Positions 52,264 through 64,000 of a stretch of DNA of 64,000 nt are shown one piece after another. This stretch comes from Paramecium sonneborni. Lineage: Eukaryota > Ciliophora > Oligohymenophorea > Peniculida > Parameciidae. Position 1 is the stretch's first letter. Each line of letters opens with the position of its first letter. A model generated the notes under the pieces. It did no database searches. It saw only the letters and a list, made by a program, of their open reading frames with translations, and was not told where the DNA came from. A program made the position numbers and the translations under genes. Location: the NCBI GenBank assembly GCA_905182985.1, contig CAJJDN010000079.1, positions 264,180 to 328,179 on the forward strand, read 5' to 3'.

Positions 52264-55200
52264 TCATCCAAAGAGCTTTTATCCTATAATTGAGAATATC
52301 TATGTGGAAATTTGTTTTAGAACAAAAGCTGCAAATTCATCAAATTGCTAACAATATGATAAATTATTTACTTCTTTTGTAGTAGTGAACTATTTAGGAG
52401 ATTTATATGGTTCTAATTGAATAGTAACATCTTTAAATCTCTTAATTTTGGATGGATGTTTGAAGGTGGCAACTAATTTGAGTTCACTAACTTATAATGA
52501 ATGGAAATAATCTGGTATTTATTTAGATATATTTTCCATTGCAGCTAATAAATAATAATAATAATAAAAATACATTTCATTTATTCTTTCTTTTCTATAC
52601 TCAATCGATTATTTCTTTAAGCAACTTCATCACCAAAGAAATAGTTATAAAATTAATCATATAATTCATCCGTTAAAATAATTGTCAAAGGATTCATTTT
52701 TATATCATGTTAATCTATTACAAACCATTTTTATTAGTAGATTTAAAGTGGGTAAAACCTTTTAATCATTCTGAAAAATGGTTGTTATTTAGATTCTTTT
52801 AATTCCTAACTTAATACCATCTTATAATCAGAATCCTATTCTATTTTGTTAATTGCATCCATATCCTAAAGAAGAATATCTATTTTGTGACTATCATTTT
52901 CAAAAACTGTCTCTATTATTCTAATTTATCTAATATTGAATAATATAAAGCTAACTTCTGATTCATCTAATAAAGATAGACTACTTTCTTTAATTGCATA
53001 ATCTAGTTTTGATTTTTCTGAACCATAATGTTCAAGATTTTCTGAGATCTTCTTTTTAATCAGTTGATCAATTTATTTACTACCATATTAATTTAATTCT
53101 TTTAATTTGTTTCTAAAAAATCTCTCCTTATTTTCAAATTCATTTTTTGTTGTAACTGCCATTTCCATGAAAGTTAACATATCTAAGAATTAATCTAATT
53201 AATATTTTTTCATAGTTGCATTTAATTATCCAACTTTTACTTATACTATAGGTCTTCTTAATTCCTAATTCCAATAATTAGGATTATGTTTCTTATTATT
53301 AAATGAAAAGATTTCTGTAAAATCCCTTGGATTTTCTCTTAATTAATAATTTTAAATCTAAAAAAGAGCATAATCACATTTAATAATTTTTTCATAATCT
53401 TGACTTAAAAATCTTACAGTTTATTTAGCATCTAAATGTTTTTATAAAACTTAACAATCTAATCCATTAAATATTAATTTAGTAACTGACTTTTTATCGA
53501 TTTCTTAATTATCAAATGGAAGAATATATTCTGACATTATAATTTAACAATCTTTTGGAGATGTTAAGATCATTTAACAATTAGCATTGTGATATTAGAA
53601 ATTAAATTAAGGATTAACTAAAGAAACCATTAATATTAATTCTTCTCTACTATATGCTTTAGGCTTTGTTTAATCAAATTACATATCAAAGTTTTATTTT
53701 GTCTCCTTATTTTACGGAATTTCAAGACTCTCAAAAACATTACCCCAAATTTCTTATAAATAAAATGTAAATAGTAATTAACTATTTAAAGCAGAAATAA
53801 AATTTTTTATTATTTTCTAAGTTGTTATTGTATTGCTTTCATCATCTTCATCCTATAATTATATTTTTTAATTTTATTTATATTCTAATTATTTAGCTAT
53901 CAAGAAAATATCAAAGGCACCAAATTCATTTTTAACTTATGGTTTAATTTAAACACCTGATGCTCTTCCTCTTATTTTAACATCTTCAATTGAATCTTCC
54001 AAATACGATTAATCTGTTTATAAATTAAATAAATGATATTATGGAGTAAGTGTTGTATTTATAATGAAAGGTTATTTAAGGAATTTCTTTAATTTCTTTA
54101 GTTCATGAAAAGTCATGTTTTACAAATTTTATGATTAATTTAATTCACTTTAATAATAATCTACTGGTTGAATATCAAAGAAATTTACAAATTATTCTTA
54201 TTGACTCAAAGGTTCAGGTTATTCCATATCTAACATCTATTTTCCATCAAACATTGAAGATACTAATTAATCACATTTTGCTGCTATTGATTAAACTTCA
54301 AATCTCCATTCTTAATCTATTCGATTTGGTTCTAATTAAATATTAACTTTTAATGATTAAAATAATGTTTAAAATCCTATAAATGGAACATCTTTATGCT
54401 TTAAAAATGTTTCACTATGTGATACTGGTTTTTCTGAATTTGTAAAAAACATTCTAAATTTATTTGAATAGACTCTTATACTTATCTTCTTTGTATGTTA
54501 AAATAATGATTATTTAATCATTAATGATTCCATTAATTTTATATAAGTATAATTTACTAATGTTTTATAATCTGCATACATGTTCCAATCCATTTCAGAT
54601 ACATGATTATCCATTACTTATGGTAATTAATTTATTTTAACAGAAAACATTCTTAATACATCATGTCTCAATATTGGTCTATTCTTTAACCATCTCATAA
54701 ATTGATTTTAGTAATGAATAAAAAAACAATGCTTTTATTAATCTCTAAAATTTGATTCTTAATAATGTTCATATTAAATACAATCTACTTTTACTTCAAT
54801 CTGTAATTATTGACTTATAAAATCATTTAAGCTATCATTTATCTAATTAAAATATGGTTTTCTCATATAAAAATAATGATCATATTAATCCTTTTAAGCA
54901 AACCAATTGAATTCAGTTACCATCTGAATTCTTGGAATATACAGAACTTTCTAGATTTTTGGTACTCTACTTAATTTCAACTTGTCAGCTTATCCTTTTA
55001 ATGTCCAATTTAAAAATTCAATATTTATTAACTTAGATGATAATTTTATGCAATCAATTGAATAAGGTAAAATATCTGTTGTAATCTATAAAATTAAATG
55101 GTCTAATTAAAAGTGCAATTTTCCATGAAATTTTAATCTAAATCTATCCCAAAAAGCTAATTACTCTTTTATCATAACTTTATTTTATATTTAATTAGCA

Positions 55201-57977
55201 CTTTAACCCATTATATAATTAATTCTATTAGAAATTTCTCTAAATGCAAATACTAAATTTAATCCTGCTGCTATTTAAAATTATTTTATTTCTAAACTTA
55301 CATCATAAAATACTCTCAAACCTATCTATATATTTTATGTATTCAATCTAGAAATACATAAAAAAGTATTTAATTTTATACCTCTTATATCAAGTAAATT
55401 AAGCTTATAATCTCTAATACATATTTTTATTTATTCTAATTAAATTTCACAATTAGCTAACTCAAAATATTCAAAAAAAGATTAATCTAATTGCGTTGGA
55501 TGAGAATCTAATTTTGTAATCTTATCGAGTACTTAATTGACAGATAAATTCTATTTTTTAAATTTTAAATTGAGATTCTAAAATTTAAAATGTAATAAAG
55601 GGTATGATTGTTAAGTTTTCAAACCTTCTAATACTCTACTTTCATTCTATCTACTTTTAATTGTTTCAAACTTTTCTTAAAATCTTCTATATCTACACAA
55701 TGCATCATTTAATTTTGTATCTTAAATAAGGATATCAAAACTTTAAATATTTAAATTTGTATTTTTACTAAATATTGATCTTAATTTTGTAGTTTAATCT
55801 AAATCATTTGGCATTTTTTTAAGAACACCATCATGTGAAGATCTTCTTTTTTTATACTATGAAGTATCAATTTCCTCTTAATTAATATCAAAAATCTATT
55901 TCCTAGACACAATAATATTCATTTATTTAATGCGAGATAAAAACACATTAATATCTCTAACTTCTTCTTCAAAATTGAGTTTTGCAGACTTAATATTAAT
56001 TTACATTTATTGATCACTATTTTTTGTTTAAATTTAATCTATAACAAATAAGGAGGAATTTTAAAATTTTATTGAGAATTAATTTAAATCAATGTTATTG
56101 GGATCCTAAGTATTAATTTCTTTTAAATTTATTTCAGCCAAAAAAGGTTCAGATAAATATTTGAGACTAACTTCTTAACAATTAAAAACTTTATCTTTTA
56201 TAATTGGTTTTTTGGCTTTAGATTTTTTTTTTTCTAAAGGTGTTAATTTGAATGATGTAAATTTGGATAACTATATTTGAAAAATTTTTTATAGTTAATA
56301 AATCCTTAAAATTTTTTCTATGTTTGTTTATTCAACCAATAAATGAAATGTATTAAAAGTGTAATTGACCACTTAAGGATTTGTTTACATTTTAAAATCT
56401 TGTATAAACCCATCAGTTTTACTAATATTACTAGCAATATGGCAGTTGTTAAATTAAATTTAGGATTCATTAACATCTCCTTCGCTTGAAATATAATGGA
56501 ATTTATTAATAGTGATTGAATTAATAATTGTGCCATCGTAGATTAAATTAATTTAAAATTTATTAGTAATTAAAAAATCATATGAAGTACTTAATGCACT
56601 GTTTAAATCTATATGCAAGAATTCACAACACATCTCCTTAGCAATATGATTATATTTTTTAAAATATTTACTTTATTCATAATTTTCTATTAAAGCAACT
56701 CTGAATTCTGATGCTAATTCAGTCTAAATAAGAGTAAAAAATTTAATCAGTTATGGAGATAAATTAATAATAAGATCACCAAATCTGATTAAATTTTTTG
56801 TATTATCATTAGAATGAACCGTATTGCTGGAAATAGATTCAATATTCCAATTAATATCTTCAAATCTAATATCTTCTTATAAAGTATTTATTGTAAATTA
56901 TTTGCATTAGATCACTCCTTTTTTAGTTTAATCTGTATCAACAATGTTAAATTATCCATAATATTTTAATTGTTGCCATTCAAAAACAAGTTTATTTTGA
57001 GTATATTTATAGAACTTTTGAGTTAAAATGTTAAATGAATTCTTTTTTTCATTATCTGAATCATTGAAGATACTAAATTCAATTTTAAAAGAAGCAAAAT
57101 TAAGATTCATTTCTCTTGGTTTTCCTAAAAACATGAATCCTTTTTCATTAAATTGTCTTTTAAGAATTTTATTAATGTCAGGTCTTGCCCAAAATTCATT
57201 GGCTAAAACATCCATTGTATAAAAGTATTCACTTTTACAATACCATCTTACTTCTTAAATGTTAACATCAATATAACTGTGTTCTTCTAATAGATCAATT
57301 AATAACCCAGGCTTAGTGATAGCATTTAAATTAATTGAAGTAATTGTGAAACATTATCCCATATTAGCCCCTTCACTATTGAGTTTCCACTATAGATGAC
57401 CATTTTGATTAAGATGTAATGCTATTGAAGTTTATCCTAGATTTAAAGTCATTTCTGGTAAATCCTTCTCTTTAGAATTAAGTTTTGGTAAGGTGGCATT
57501 GATTTAATTGAAATGAATATTTAACCGAGAGAGCGTTAGAAAAAGACAATTAATTGCTGAGGATTCCAATAATAATGATAGGAATGGGATATGCTTGGTT
57601 TTACGATGTTGTATTTTTTATTGTGTATATGATAGGAATTTAGATTGGAGCCTTTCCATATACAATTACTCTTCAAATTAAAAGCCAATTTTGATTGGCT
57701 GATTGGGAATAAACCGTAAATTCAGATCGGTGATATTGACATTGAATCTCCATACATTGGGAACTTTTTAAATTTGTATACGTGCTATGTTTACAACAAC
57801 TATTATATGTTTTTTGTATTAATATCTTAATTCCATATTGTAAAGTGTAAATGGTATGTAGGAATAATTGAGAGCTAGGACTTTCTTATGCAACCTTGCT
57901 AACCACTTAATCCATACTGGACAAAATAGAATAGTTAAAATAAAAGCATTGATTATGATAATCAATGAATTAAACAT
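52264..57977 (-). CDS. Bridge-like lipid-transfer protein, Hobbit/SABRE/FMP27 (BLTP2) type
   Basis: 1,894 residues; one 29-nt intron (52545-52573), otherwise a single frame of 5.7 kb. An N-terminal membrane anchor (LIIIINAFILTILFCPVW) is followed by beta-strand-rich sequence typical of repeating beta-groove proteins: RFNVNITDLNLRF, SAINCLFLTLSRLNI, WRFEVQSIAAKC. AFWDRFRLKFHGKLHF and the adjacent DILPYSIDCIKLSS resemble the conserved mid-region of Hobbit, plant SABRE and yeast Fmp27, which sit at ER-plasma membrane contacts and move bulk lipid. VPS13 lacks such an N-terminal anchor, so it is less likely. The start ATG (57975-57977) gives the anchor directly at the N-terminus. Confidence 0.68.
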
Positions 57978-58000
57978 TTTTGTATATTTATTAATAAATC

Positions 58001-59268
58001 TCAACCTTAATTTAGTTTTTTAAAATTGATTAAATTCTCTAAAACATAGTAAATGACTGAGTGTCCTTTTTGCCTGTTTTTAAGTTTTTCTGTAATTCCA
58101 ATAATATCCCCACTTTCTTTTACATAGTATTCTAAATCCTCATTATTCCATTTATTAGTCAATTATGCTAATCTCACTCTAATCATTATAAATTGGTAAG
58201 ATCACTTTTCAGATGCGAACTCTTCGTCCAAATCAAATAACTCTCGAGGAGGAGGAGGAGACAGCTCTCTAGGAATCGGAGGAAATAAAGCAGGTTATAA
58301 TCCTAAGAAAGATGTTTCAACCTGTGGTACAATAAGAGTCAATGGTTCATGTTTCACAGCTAATAAAAATATGAAAAATCTATTTACTAAGGGTTTCAAA
58401 TAATTTAACTGCATTTGGGATCATGTCAAGATCAAATTTAAAAAAAGTAGAATGAAATAAGGTTGTTATATCTGTAGTTAATACATCGCTTTCTTGTAAG
58501 CAACTCTTAAGTTTTTCTGACAATTCTGTTATATCCGGAACATTCTTAATTTCTGTTTCAATGAAGGGGCCCTTTTTATCAAATTCGACTTCTTAACAAA
58601 AATAAAATTAAGCAAAAAATCTAAAATGTTTTGATTATCATCTTTTCAAAGTAGTCATCATTAAAGATATCTGTAGATTCTATAACAACCAACTTGCATT
58701 TTTCTGAAGCCATGATCGATCTCTCACGTAGATAAGACATAGGTCCTGTAGAAAGAATTGAGAATGCTTTATCTTTAACAATCAAGGTGGCACCATTTGG
58801 ATACACAAAATCTAATCCTCCTGTGTTGTTCATTTCAGATTCTTCCTTTTCAATGACTCCTTACAATTATGGAGTAGATGTTTTATTTTTTATAGTTTCT
58901 TGTTAATCTCCATTAATTACAATCACAATCTTTTCAATTAATAATTTAATTGATTACTTCTTGATTTATTACTCCCTACTGAATATAGGCTTCCTCAAGA
59001 CATTTAATTTCTTATTCTAAATTTTAATAACTTACCTTTTTCTATATAAGAAGTTCTATAGCCTTCAAATATTAATAAATTTGCACTTCTCAATTTTTCA
59101 TATACATAGTCATCCTTATTTAATCAAAACTATTTAATTAAAAATTAAGTACTTACTTTATATTATCCTTTATATTTTTCCATAATTTTTTTTTAATTTT
59201 GACTTGGATTACCTTATTCATTGAATATAATCTAATTATATAAATGTTTATACTTATTGTTCAGACAT
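58001..59268 (-). pseudogene. IFT52: IFT52-like gene, decayed or with sequence errors
   Basis: The C-terminal half is unmistakably IFT52 (intraflagellar transport B core): CLQESDVLTTDITTLF, VKHEPLTLIVPQVET, PPPPRELFDLDEEFASEK, LTNKWNNEDLEYYVKESGD. The middle has LDFVYPNGATLIV and FSILSTG. Several mini-introns are needed. Three single-base breaks remain: an extra A in the run opposite 59186-59194, and a missing base near 58644 and again near 58593. A ~50-residue block normally lying between the N-terminal domain and the EAYIQQGVINQE region is absent. Start MSEQ at 59266-59268. Either a degenerating duplicate or a low-quality stretch. Confidence 0.75.
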
Positions 59269-59401
59269 GAGTTTTAAATTAAAATATAATATTTTTACAT
59301 AGTCTTTAAATAGAGAGAGTTCTAATATGTATTTATTGTATATTTTAATGTCATGTTGTCTTCTTAAAATTAAATTCATCATTATTATTTAATTTATTTT
59401 A

Positions 59402-60260
59402 ATGTCTGAGAACATTTTTAAGTTATCGCAACTCAATTCAGTTTTCAAATCTAAGAAGGAATCTAAAGTAGATGAAAACAGAAAAATACCTCCTGAATCC
59501 CTTATCTAATATTCTAATTAATAAGAAGCTTCTCTATAACAGATTAGAAAGAAGTAATCTCTGCCTGTACCTGCTTTAGAATCAAAACCTACTATTGATG
59601 TAACTACATTCATTATATAATAGGAACTCTTAAACTCCTTAATTAGACCAAGAGATTGGGAAATTGATGGAAGAAGATTAATGTAAACAGTTTCAGTTGT
59701 TCCTCCTTCAAGAGATGACATCACTAATTTATAAAAACTGTTAGATGAAAGACTTGTATCTAGATAAGCTAGAGAATATCCTCTATGTCCAATTAGAGAA
59801 GAATTATTTGGTTAATGTTTTGATGAGATAATTAGATAAGTCACAATTGATTGTTAAGAAAGAGGTAGTATATCTTTATAAATATTCTTTAAGGAGTTAT
59901 TTTGGCAAGAGTTAGAGATGATCTTAATAAAACTATTGCTGCATATAAAACATTATATGAGGGATCAATGCCTTTTAGTCTTCAAAAATAATTGAATGCA
60001 GAAGAGGGATTAAATAAATTAGAATAATAAATCATTAAATTAAATGAAAAGAAATAACAATTAGAATTAAGAGTAATTCAATTTTACTATCTTATTAGAA
60101 ATAATTCTTGACTAATAAAAAAGAATCCCTTGAAAGATCTATCAAAGAAAAAAAAGATTCTAATGAACAAAGAAGAAAAACAGAAATTGAATTTTTGAAA
60201 TTTCAAAATTCTCATCTAGAATCATATTAAAAATAAGTTAATCCAAATAAGAATTAATGA
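59402..60260 (+). CDS. DNALI1: Axonemal inner-arm dynein light chain p28
   Basis: 268 residues after introns 59868-59893 (AAG end) and a 26-nt one near 60083. Signatures: LLDERLVSRQARESPLCPI, REELFGQCFDEIIRQVTIDC, QERGRVILARVRDDLNKTI, AAYKTLYEGSMPF, then a C-terminal coiled coil. This is the p28/DNALI1 family, which with actin or centrin binds single-headed inner-arm dyneins. Length equals the family norm. All conserved blocks are in order, so it should be functional. Convergent with the FG-motif gene (52 bp between stops). Confidence 0.93.
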
Positions 60261-60312
60261 AATTTAAAATTCATATTTTAAAATTAAAATATCTCTTATT
60301 TATAATATGATA

Positions 60313-61679
60313 TCACTTTTTTTTACTTTATGTTTTTGTTGGTTTTTCTTTATTTATTTTTTCTTCTCTTTAGATAATGTCTTTTTTTTACTAATTATTA
60401 AATTTCAAATATTACTTTAAGACTTTTATTTGATATTTTTTAATTTGCTGGAATTTATTATGGTTCAAATTAATGAGTATCCATAGATGATTTAAGTATA
60501 TCCATTTTTTTTTATGATGGATCAATATCATCTTTTACTTGAGATTAAGTTGGATCAAAATCTCTCATATTTTTTACAGAATCAGTTTATTACCATGTCT
60601 AATTATTAGGTATTAATCTCTCTTTTTTTTATTATTTTTATTATTATTATTATTAAGCTAAATTAAATATTTTTTCTTACTTTATTGAGTTTCAGATTCT
60701 TCTTGTGATTCTGGAATCTAAACAGGTTATACTTTAATAGGTTATTCACCAAATACACTAGATTATAGTTCTGCTTCCTTTCTATTTTTTGCATATGTTT
60801 CTGGATCAAATTCTTTCACTTAATTGCTACTTTAACCTCCAACTGTACTCCATTTCTAAGTTGATGCTGTTAGTTTTTCTACTTTTTATCCTTAAACTGC
60901 TTTACTAATACTATCTTCATTATTATTTACTTTGGACTTTCTCCAAAAACACTTGATTAATTTTCCATCAATTTTCTATTGCTTGGATTTTGATCTTATT
61001 ATTGTTACTATTATTTTTTAGATTTTTAAGGACTAGAAATTTCTAAATTAACTTCTTTTGTTGGAAGATGCTCTCTTGCTATTTCATTTCCATAAAGTTC
61101 CTTATTTCTTCTATTATTTGGATCATAATTAAGTTTCGGTTTAAATTCATTTAAAGTGACTGCTCTCTTTAATGATTTATATTCATCAAAATCTTATTAT
61201 AAATTTGATACAATTACCACTTTTACCAAATAAGAATTCTTTTCCATGATCAACTTATCTACTATCATTATTCTTTTTTTAGTATCTTTTAACTTCTTAA
61301 TGCGATGTCTCATAAGTTTATGAATTTCTAGCAGGTTGAGGAGCATTTTAAATTTATTCTTATGAGAAAATTTGAGATTAAAAGGTTTTATTTTATCGAA
61401 CCTTAGATATCTAATTCTTTTACATCTTATTGCTTTGTTACTTAAGCTTCTGTACTAAATATATCTGTTTTTGGACGTACACTCTGTCTTGATGGTTATT
61501 AAACAAGAGCTGGTGAATTCACTCCAAAAATATCAGATTTATTTTAGATTCTTTATATTAATTCATTAATTACACTTATCTTGTAACTGGAGCTTAATCA
61601 AATGTCTATTTAGTTGGTCTGGATCCAGCTGCAGGTCTATTTATAATTAACTTCAAATTTACATGTTAGATGTATCCAT
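60313..61679 (-). CDS. Unknown protein with repeated phenylalanine-glycine motifs
   Basis: 399 residues after seven introns of 20-26 nt, two of which end AAG. Low-complexity and Gln/Ser/Lys-rich, with a short motif recurring four times: DIFGVNSP, FLFGKSG, SVFGESPK and SVFGEQPIK. The spacing suggests short linear binding sites on a disordered chain. Other segments: ETYAKNRKEAEL and RRNKELYGNEIAREHLP. Ends in a Lys-rich tail. No family recognised; nuclear-pore FG proteins are not supported because the repeats are few. Confidence 0.65.
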
Positions 61680-61800
61680 TAATAAAAAAATAAAAAACTA
61701 AATATTTTTTATAAACTATCATTGCTTTTCATGTCTAGTTAATTTCTAAGAAAATAATTTATATCTCTAATTTTTATATGAAATTACAGATGTATAAATT

Positions 61801-64000
61801 ATGATCCAATATATATTTATTTTTATAATACTTATGCATATTATTAAAGCTTTTAAGACATATATTTGGGAATATACATTGATTAATTCAGCAAAAATTT
61901 CAGTTTTGAAGTATAAAAAAAAAGAATTGCTTAAAACTAAGTGGCCTTACTTTATCAATTTATGTCGACTTCAAATACTCTTAGCATTAATTCAATTATT
62001 AGTCAATTTCTTGTTTATTGAGTCAAATAATAATTACAAAACTTTGCTTATTGATATGGGAATATCACTAATTATAAATATTATTGATAGATGCTGTTTA
62101 AATAGACTTAACAACAGAAAGTAATTTGTACTAATTATTCTTTTAAATTTCTTTTAAGGCATTTATATTGGAATTTCAGAGAAATTTATAAACGATAATC
62201 GATTTGTCTAATTCAATCAATAATTTTTAATACATTTTATGACTAATATTATGTGGATGGTTGCTTTAATCAATACACAACCTCTTTTTATGTGTAAAGT
62301 AGTGATCTTTCTATTTTATTATTTCATAACTTGTTATTTTCTATCTATTTGGAAAACTGCATTTTATGATTTTTCTATTGCAATACTAATTTTTATTATG
62401 TATATAATCCAAGAGGAAGAAAAATTTAGAAAACTTATATGTAATTAAATTATTCCTAAATAAATAATTAGTTCACTACCACAGCCTATTTTTTTAATAA
62501 ATTTATCTACTCTAGAATTTGTCATCTATAATGAAATGTTTAAATAGTATCTTAATTTTTAAAAAGATGAATTTGAGATCTCTTTTACTAAGAAAACATT
62601 GATTTAATTTCAGTCTTATGGAAATTAATAAGTTTTTAATGTAGTTGATTCTGAAAAACTGAATTTGTTTGAAACAATATAAATTATCAAAATTAAAGAA
62701 GAAGAAGTTAAATAAAATGTGAATTATCAATTCATTCTAAATGATAAAGAAGTTTATGATGTTAGATTTCATAATAATATAATTTATAATGATAAAAAAT
62801 GTTTGTTAGTTTGTTTATCAGATATTTCAGCTATAATTGAAAAAACTAAACTAACCGAAAGAACCATACTAAAAAGTAAATTAATAAAATCGTTATCTCA
62901 TGAACTTCGAACTAGAAAAAATATTATATAAGGTTTATTAAAATTGTATTTAGATAAAAATAATGATGATTCAAATAAAGAATTAATTTGTTAAGCTTAT
63001 TATAACTCAAAAATAGAATCAAATATTATAAGCTCTATTATAAATTATAATTTATGTTTAGATGATTAAGTAATTATCAAATATTAATTAATTAAAGTAA
63101 ATGAAATTCTAGATAGAATAATTGACAACTTTAAATATGAAATTCAATCTAAATAAATTGCAATTTTAGCTAATTATCATCCTGAAACTAATCATACTTT
63201 ATTTACAGATCCTGATATATTTGAATAAATAATTACAAATATAATCAGCAATTCAATTAAACATTGTGATAAATAGAATTAATCTATATTATCGATTTCT
63301 GTATGTAAAGAGACTCATCCAATAACAACTTCTATTCCACATTAAAATAATCCCTATACAACCTATTTATAAAGAATGTCACATTATTCATCATTTTAAA
63401 GTTTACAGGATTTCAATATAAATTCATTTGAGACAACTTTAAATGTTAAGATTGTTGATAATGGATCTGGAATAAATGTATAGAAACTTAAATTAATAGA
63501 AGAAATTTTAAATAATGATAACTATTATTAATTTACAACTTCATCATCTGATGGATTTTATTTAGGTTTGAGATCATGTAATCTTTTGCTTTAAAAGTTA
63601 AATAAATAATCTAAAGTAAATATATACATTCGTTCAACAGAGAAAGAAGAAACGGAAGTGATATTAAAGTTTATTAATCATAATTAAACTCGGGAATATG
63701 AATATTCAATAGGATCTGAAGATAGTATTTAAAAAATACGGATATAAAAGAAAATTGAAAACAGATGTTAATGTTTATAGAGCATCATGATTGTTGATGA
63801 TGAGCCTTTTAATAATCTTGTATTAGAATAAATATTGAAGTCTCTTCATTTTAAGGTAGTTAAAGCATAAAATGGATTGGAGGCTTTGAAATTATATAAA
63901 GAGCAATATGATCATTGTGAAATTGATGAGTGTAAATTATTTTATGCTATATTTATGGATTATTAAATGCCTTAAATGAATGGATTGGAGAGTACAAAGG
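61801..64000 (+). CDS. Membrane hybrid histidine kinase (runs off window)
   Basis: Over 730 residues, open to the window edge with no intron needed. Several hydrophobic helices occupy residues 1-220 (IFIFIILMHII, LLALIQLLVNFLFI, VVIFLFYYFITCYFL). The H-box is SLSHELRTRKNII: the phospho-His is kept but the usual RTPLN is RTRKN. ATPase motifs are IISNSIKHC (N-box) and IVDNGSGIN (G1). The receiver starts MIVDDEPFNNLVLEQIL, with phospho-Asp in AIFMDYQMPQMNG; the window ends inside it. A shorter exon with ATG at 61731 may precede. Signal unknown; organisation matches the hybrid kinase at 18967-21076. Confidence 0.85.

Noticed and set aside
52264..57977. VPS13 identity for the large protein
   Set aside because: The N-terminal membrane anchor directly followed by beta-groove sequence fits Hobbit/SABRE/FMP27 better than the soluble chorein start of VPS13; not fully excluded.

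Overview
This is macronuclear DNA of a ciliate, almost certainly a Paramecium. TAA and TAG are read as glutamine everywhere and TGA is the only stop. Introns are tiny (about 19-47 nt, most 20-30) and run GTA...TAG or GTA...AAG. The DNA is very AT-rich and genes are packed on both strands with short gaps. Read with the standard code every gene looks broken, so only short open frames appear; splicing out the mini-introns and using the ciliate code restores about 40 genes. The species cannot be fixed from sequence alone.

Three blocks of about 1.13 kb are each present twice in direct tandem around a single N (Ns at 2660, 22778 and 28992). In each, one copy completes a gene and the other cuts it off, so these look like unmerged contig overlaps and not biology.

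Layout. 1-8.7 kb: an unknown gene, a tubulin-tyrosine-ligase-like enzyme, a divergent kinase, a kinesin and a coiled-coil protein. 8.8-15.2 kb: a two-TM Cache-like receptor with a frame break, a kinase with an altered ATP loop, mitochondrial sulfide:quinone oxidoreductase and a helical repeat protein. 15.3-21.1 kb (minus): phosphonopyruvate decarboxylase, a cyclic-nucleotide-binding K+ channel with a zinc knuckle, and a hybrid histidine kinase. 21.2-30.2 kb: a degraded open frame, CFAP99 and small unknown genes. 30.5-36.8 kb: glutaredoxin, a kinase, a coiled-coil protein, an EF-hand protein and a Cdc34-type E2. 36.9-40.9 kb: two tandem paralogous coiled-coil/Cys-rich proteins. 41.1-49 kb: AP-1 gamma adaptin with long polyglutamine, unknown and coiled-coil genes, and a cytosolic Hsp70 behind a clear heat-shock element. 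49.2-58 kb: small genes, a methyltransferase and a 1,894-residue bridge-like lipid-transfer protein. 58-64 kb: a decayed IFT52, the inner-arm dynein light chain DNALI1/p28, an FG-motif protein, and the start of a second hybrid histidine kinase that runs off the window.

There is no operon logic. Many genes serve cilia (TTLL, kinesin, CFAP99, IFT52, DNALI1), and phosphonopyruvate decarboxylase belongs to synthesis of the phosphonolipids known from ciliate ciliary membranes; this probably reflects how many ciliary genes the organism has. No rRNA, tRNA, CRISPR or transposon was recognised.
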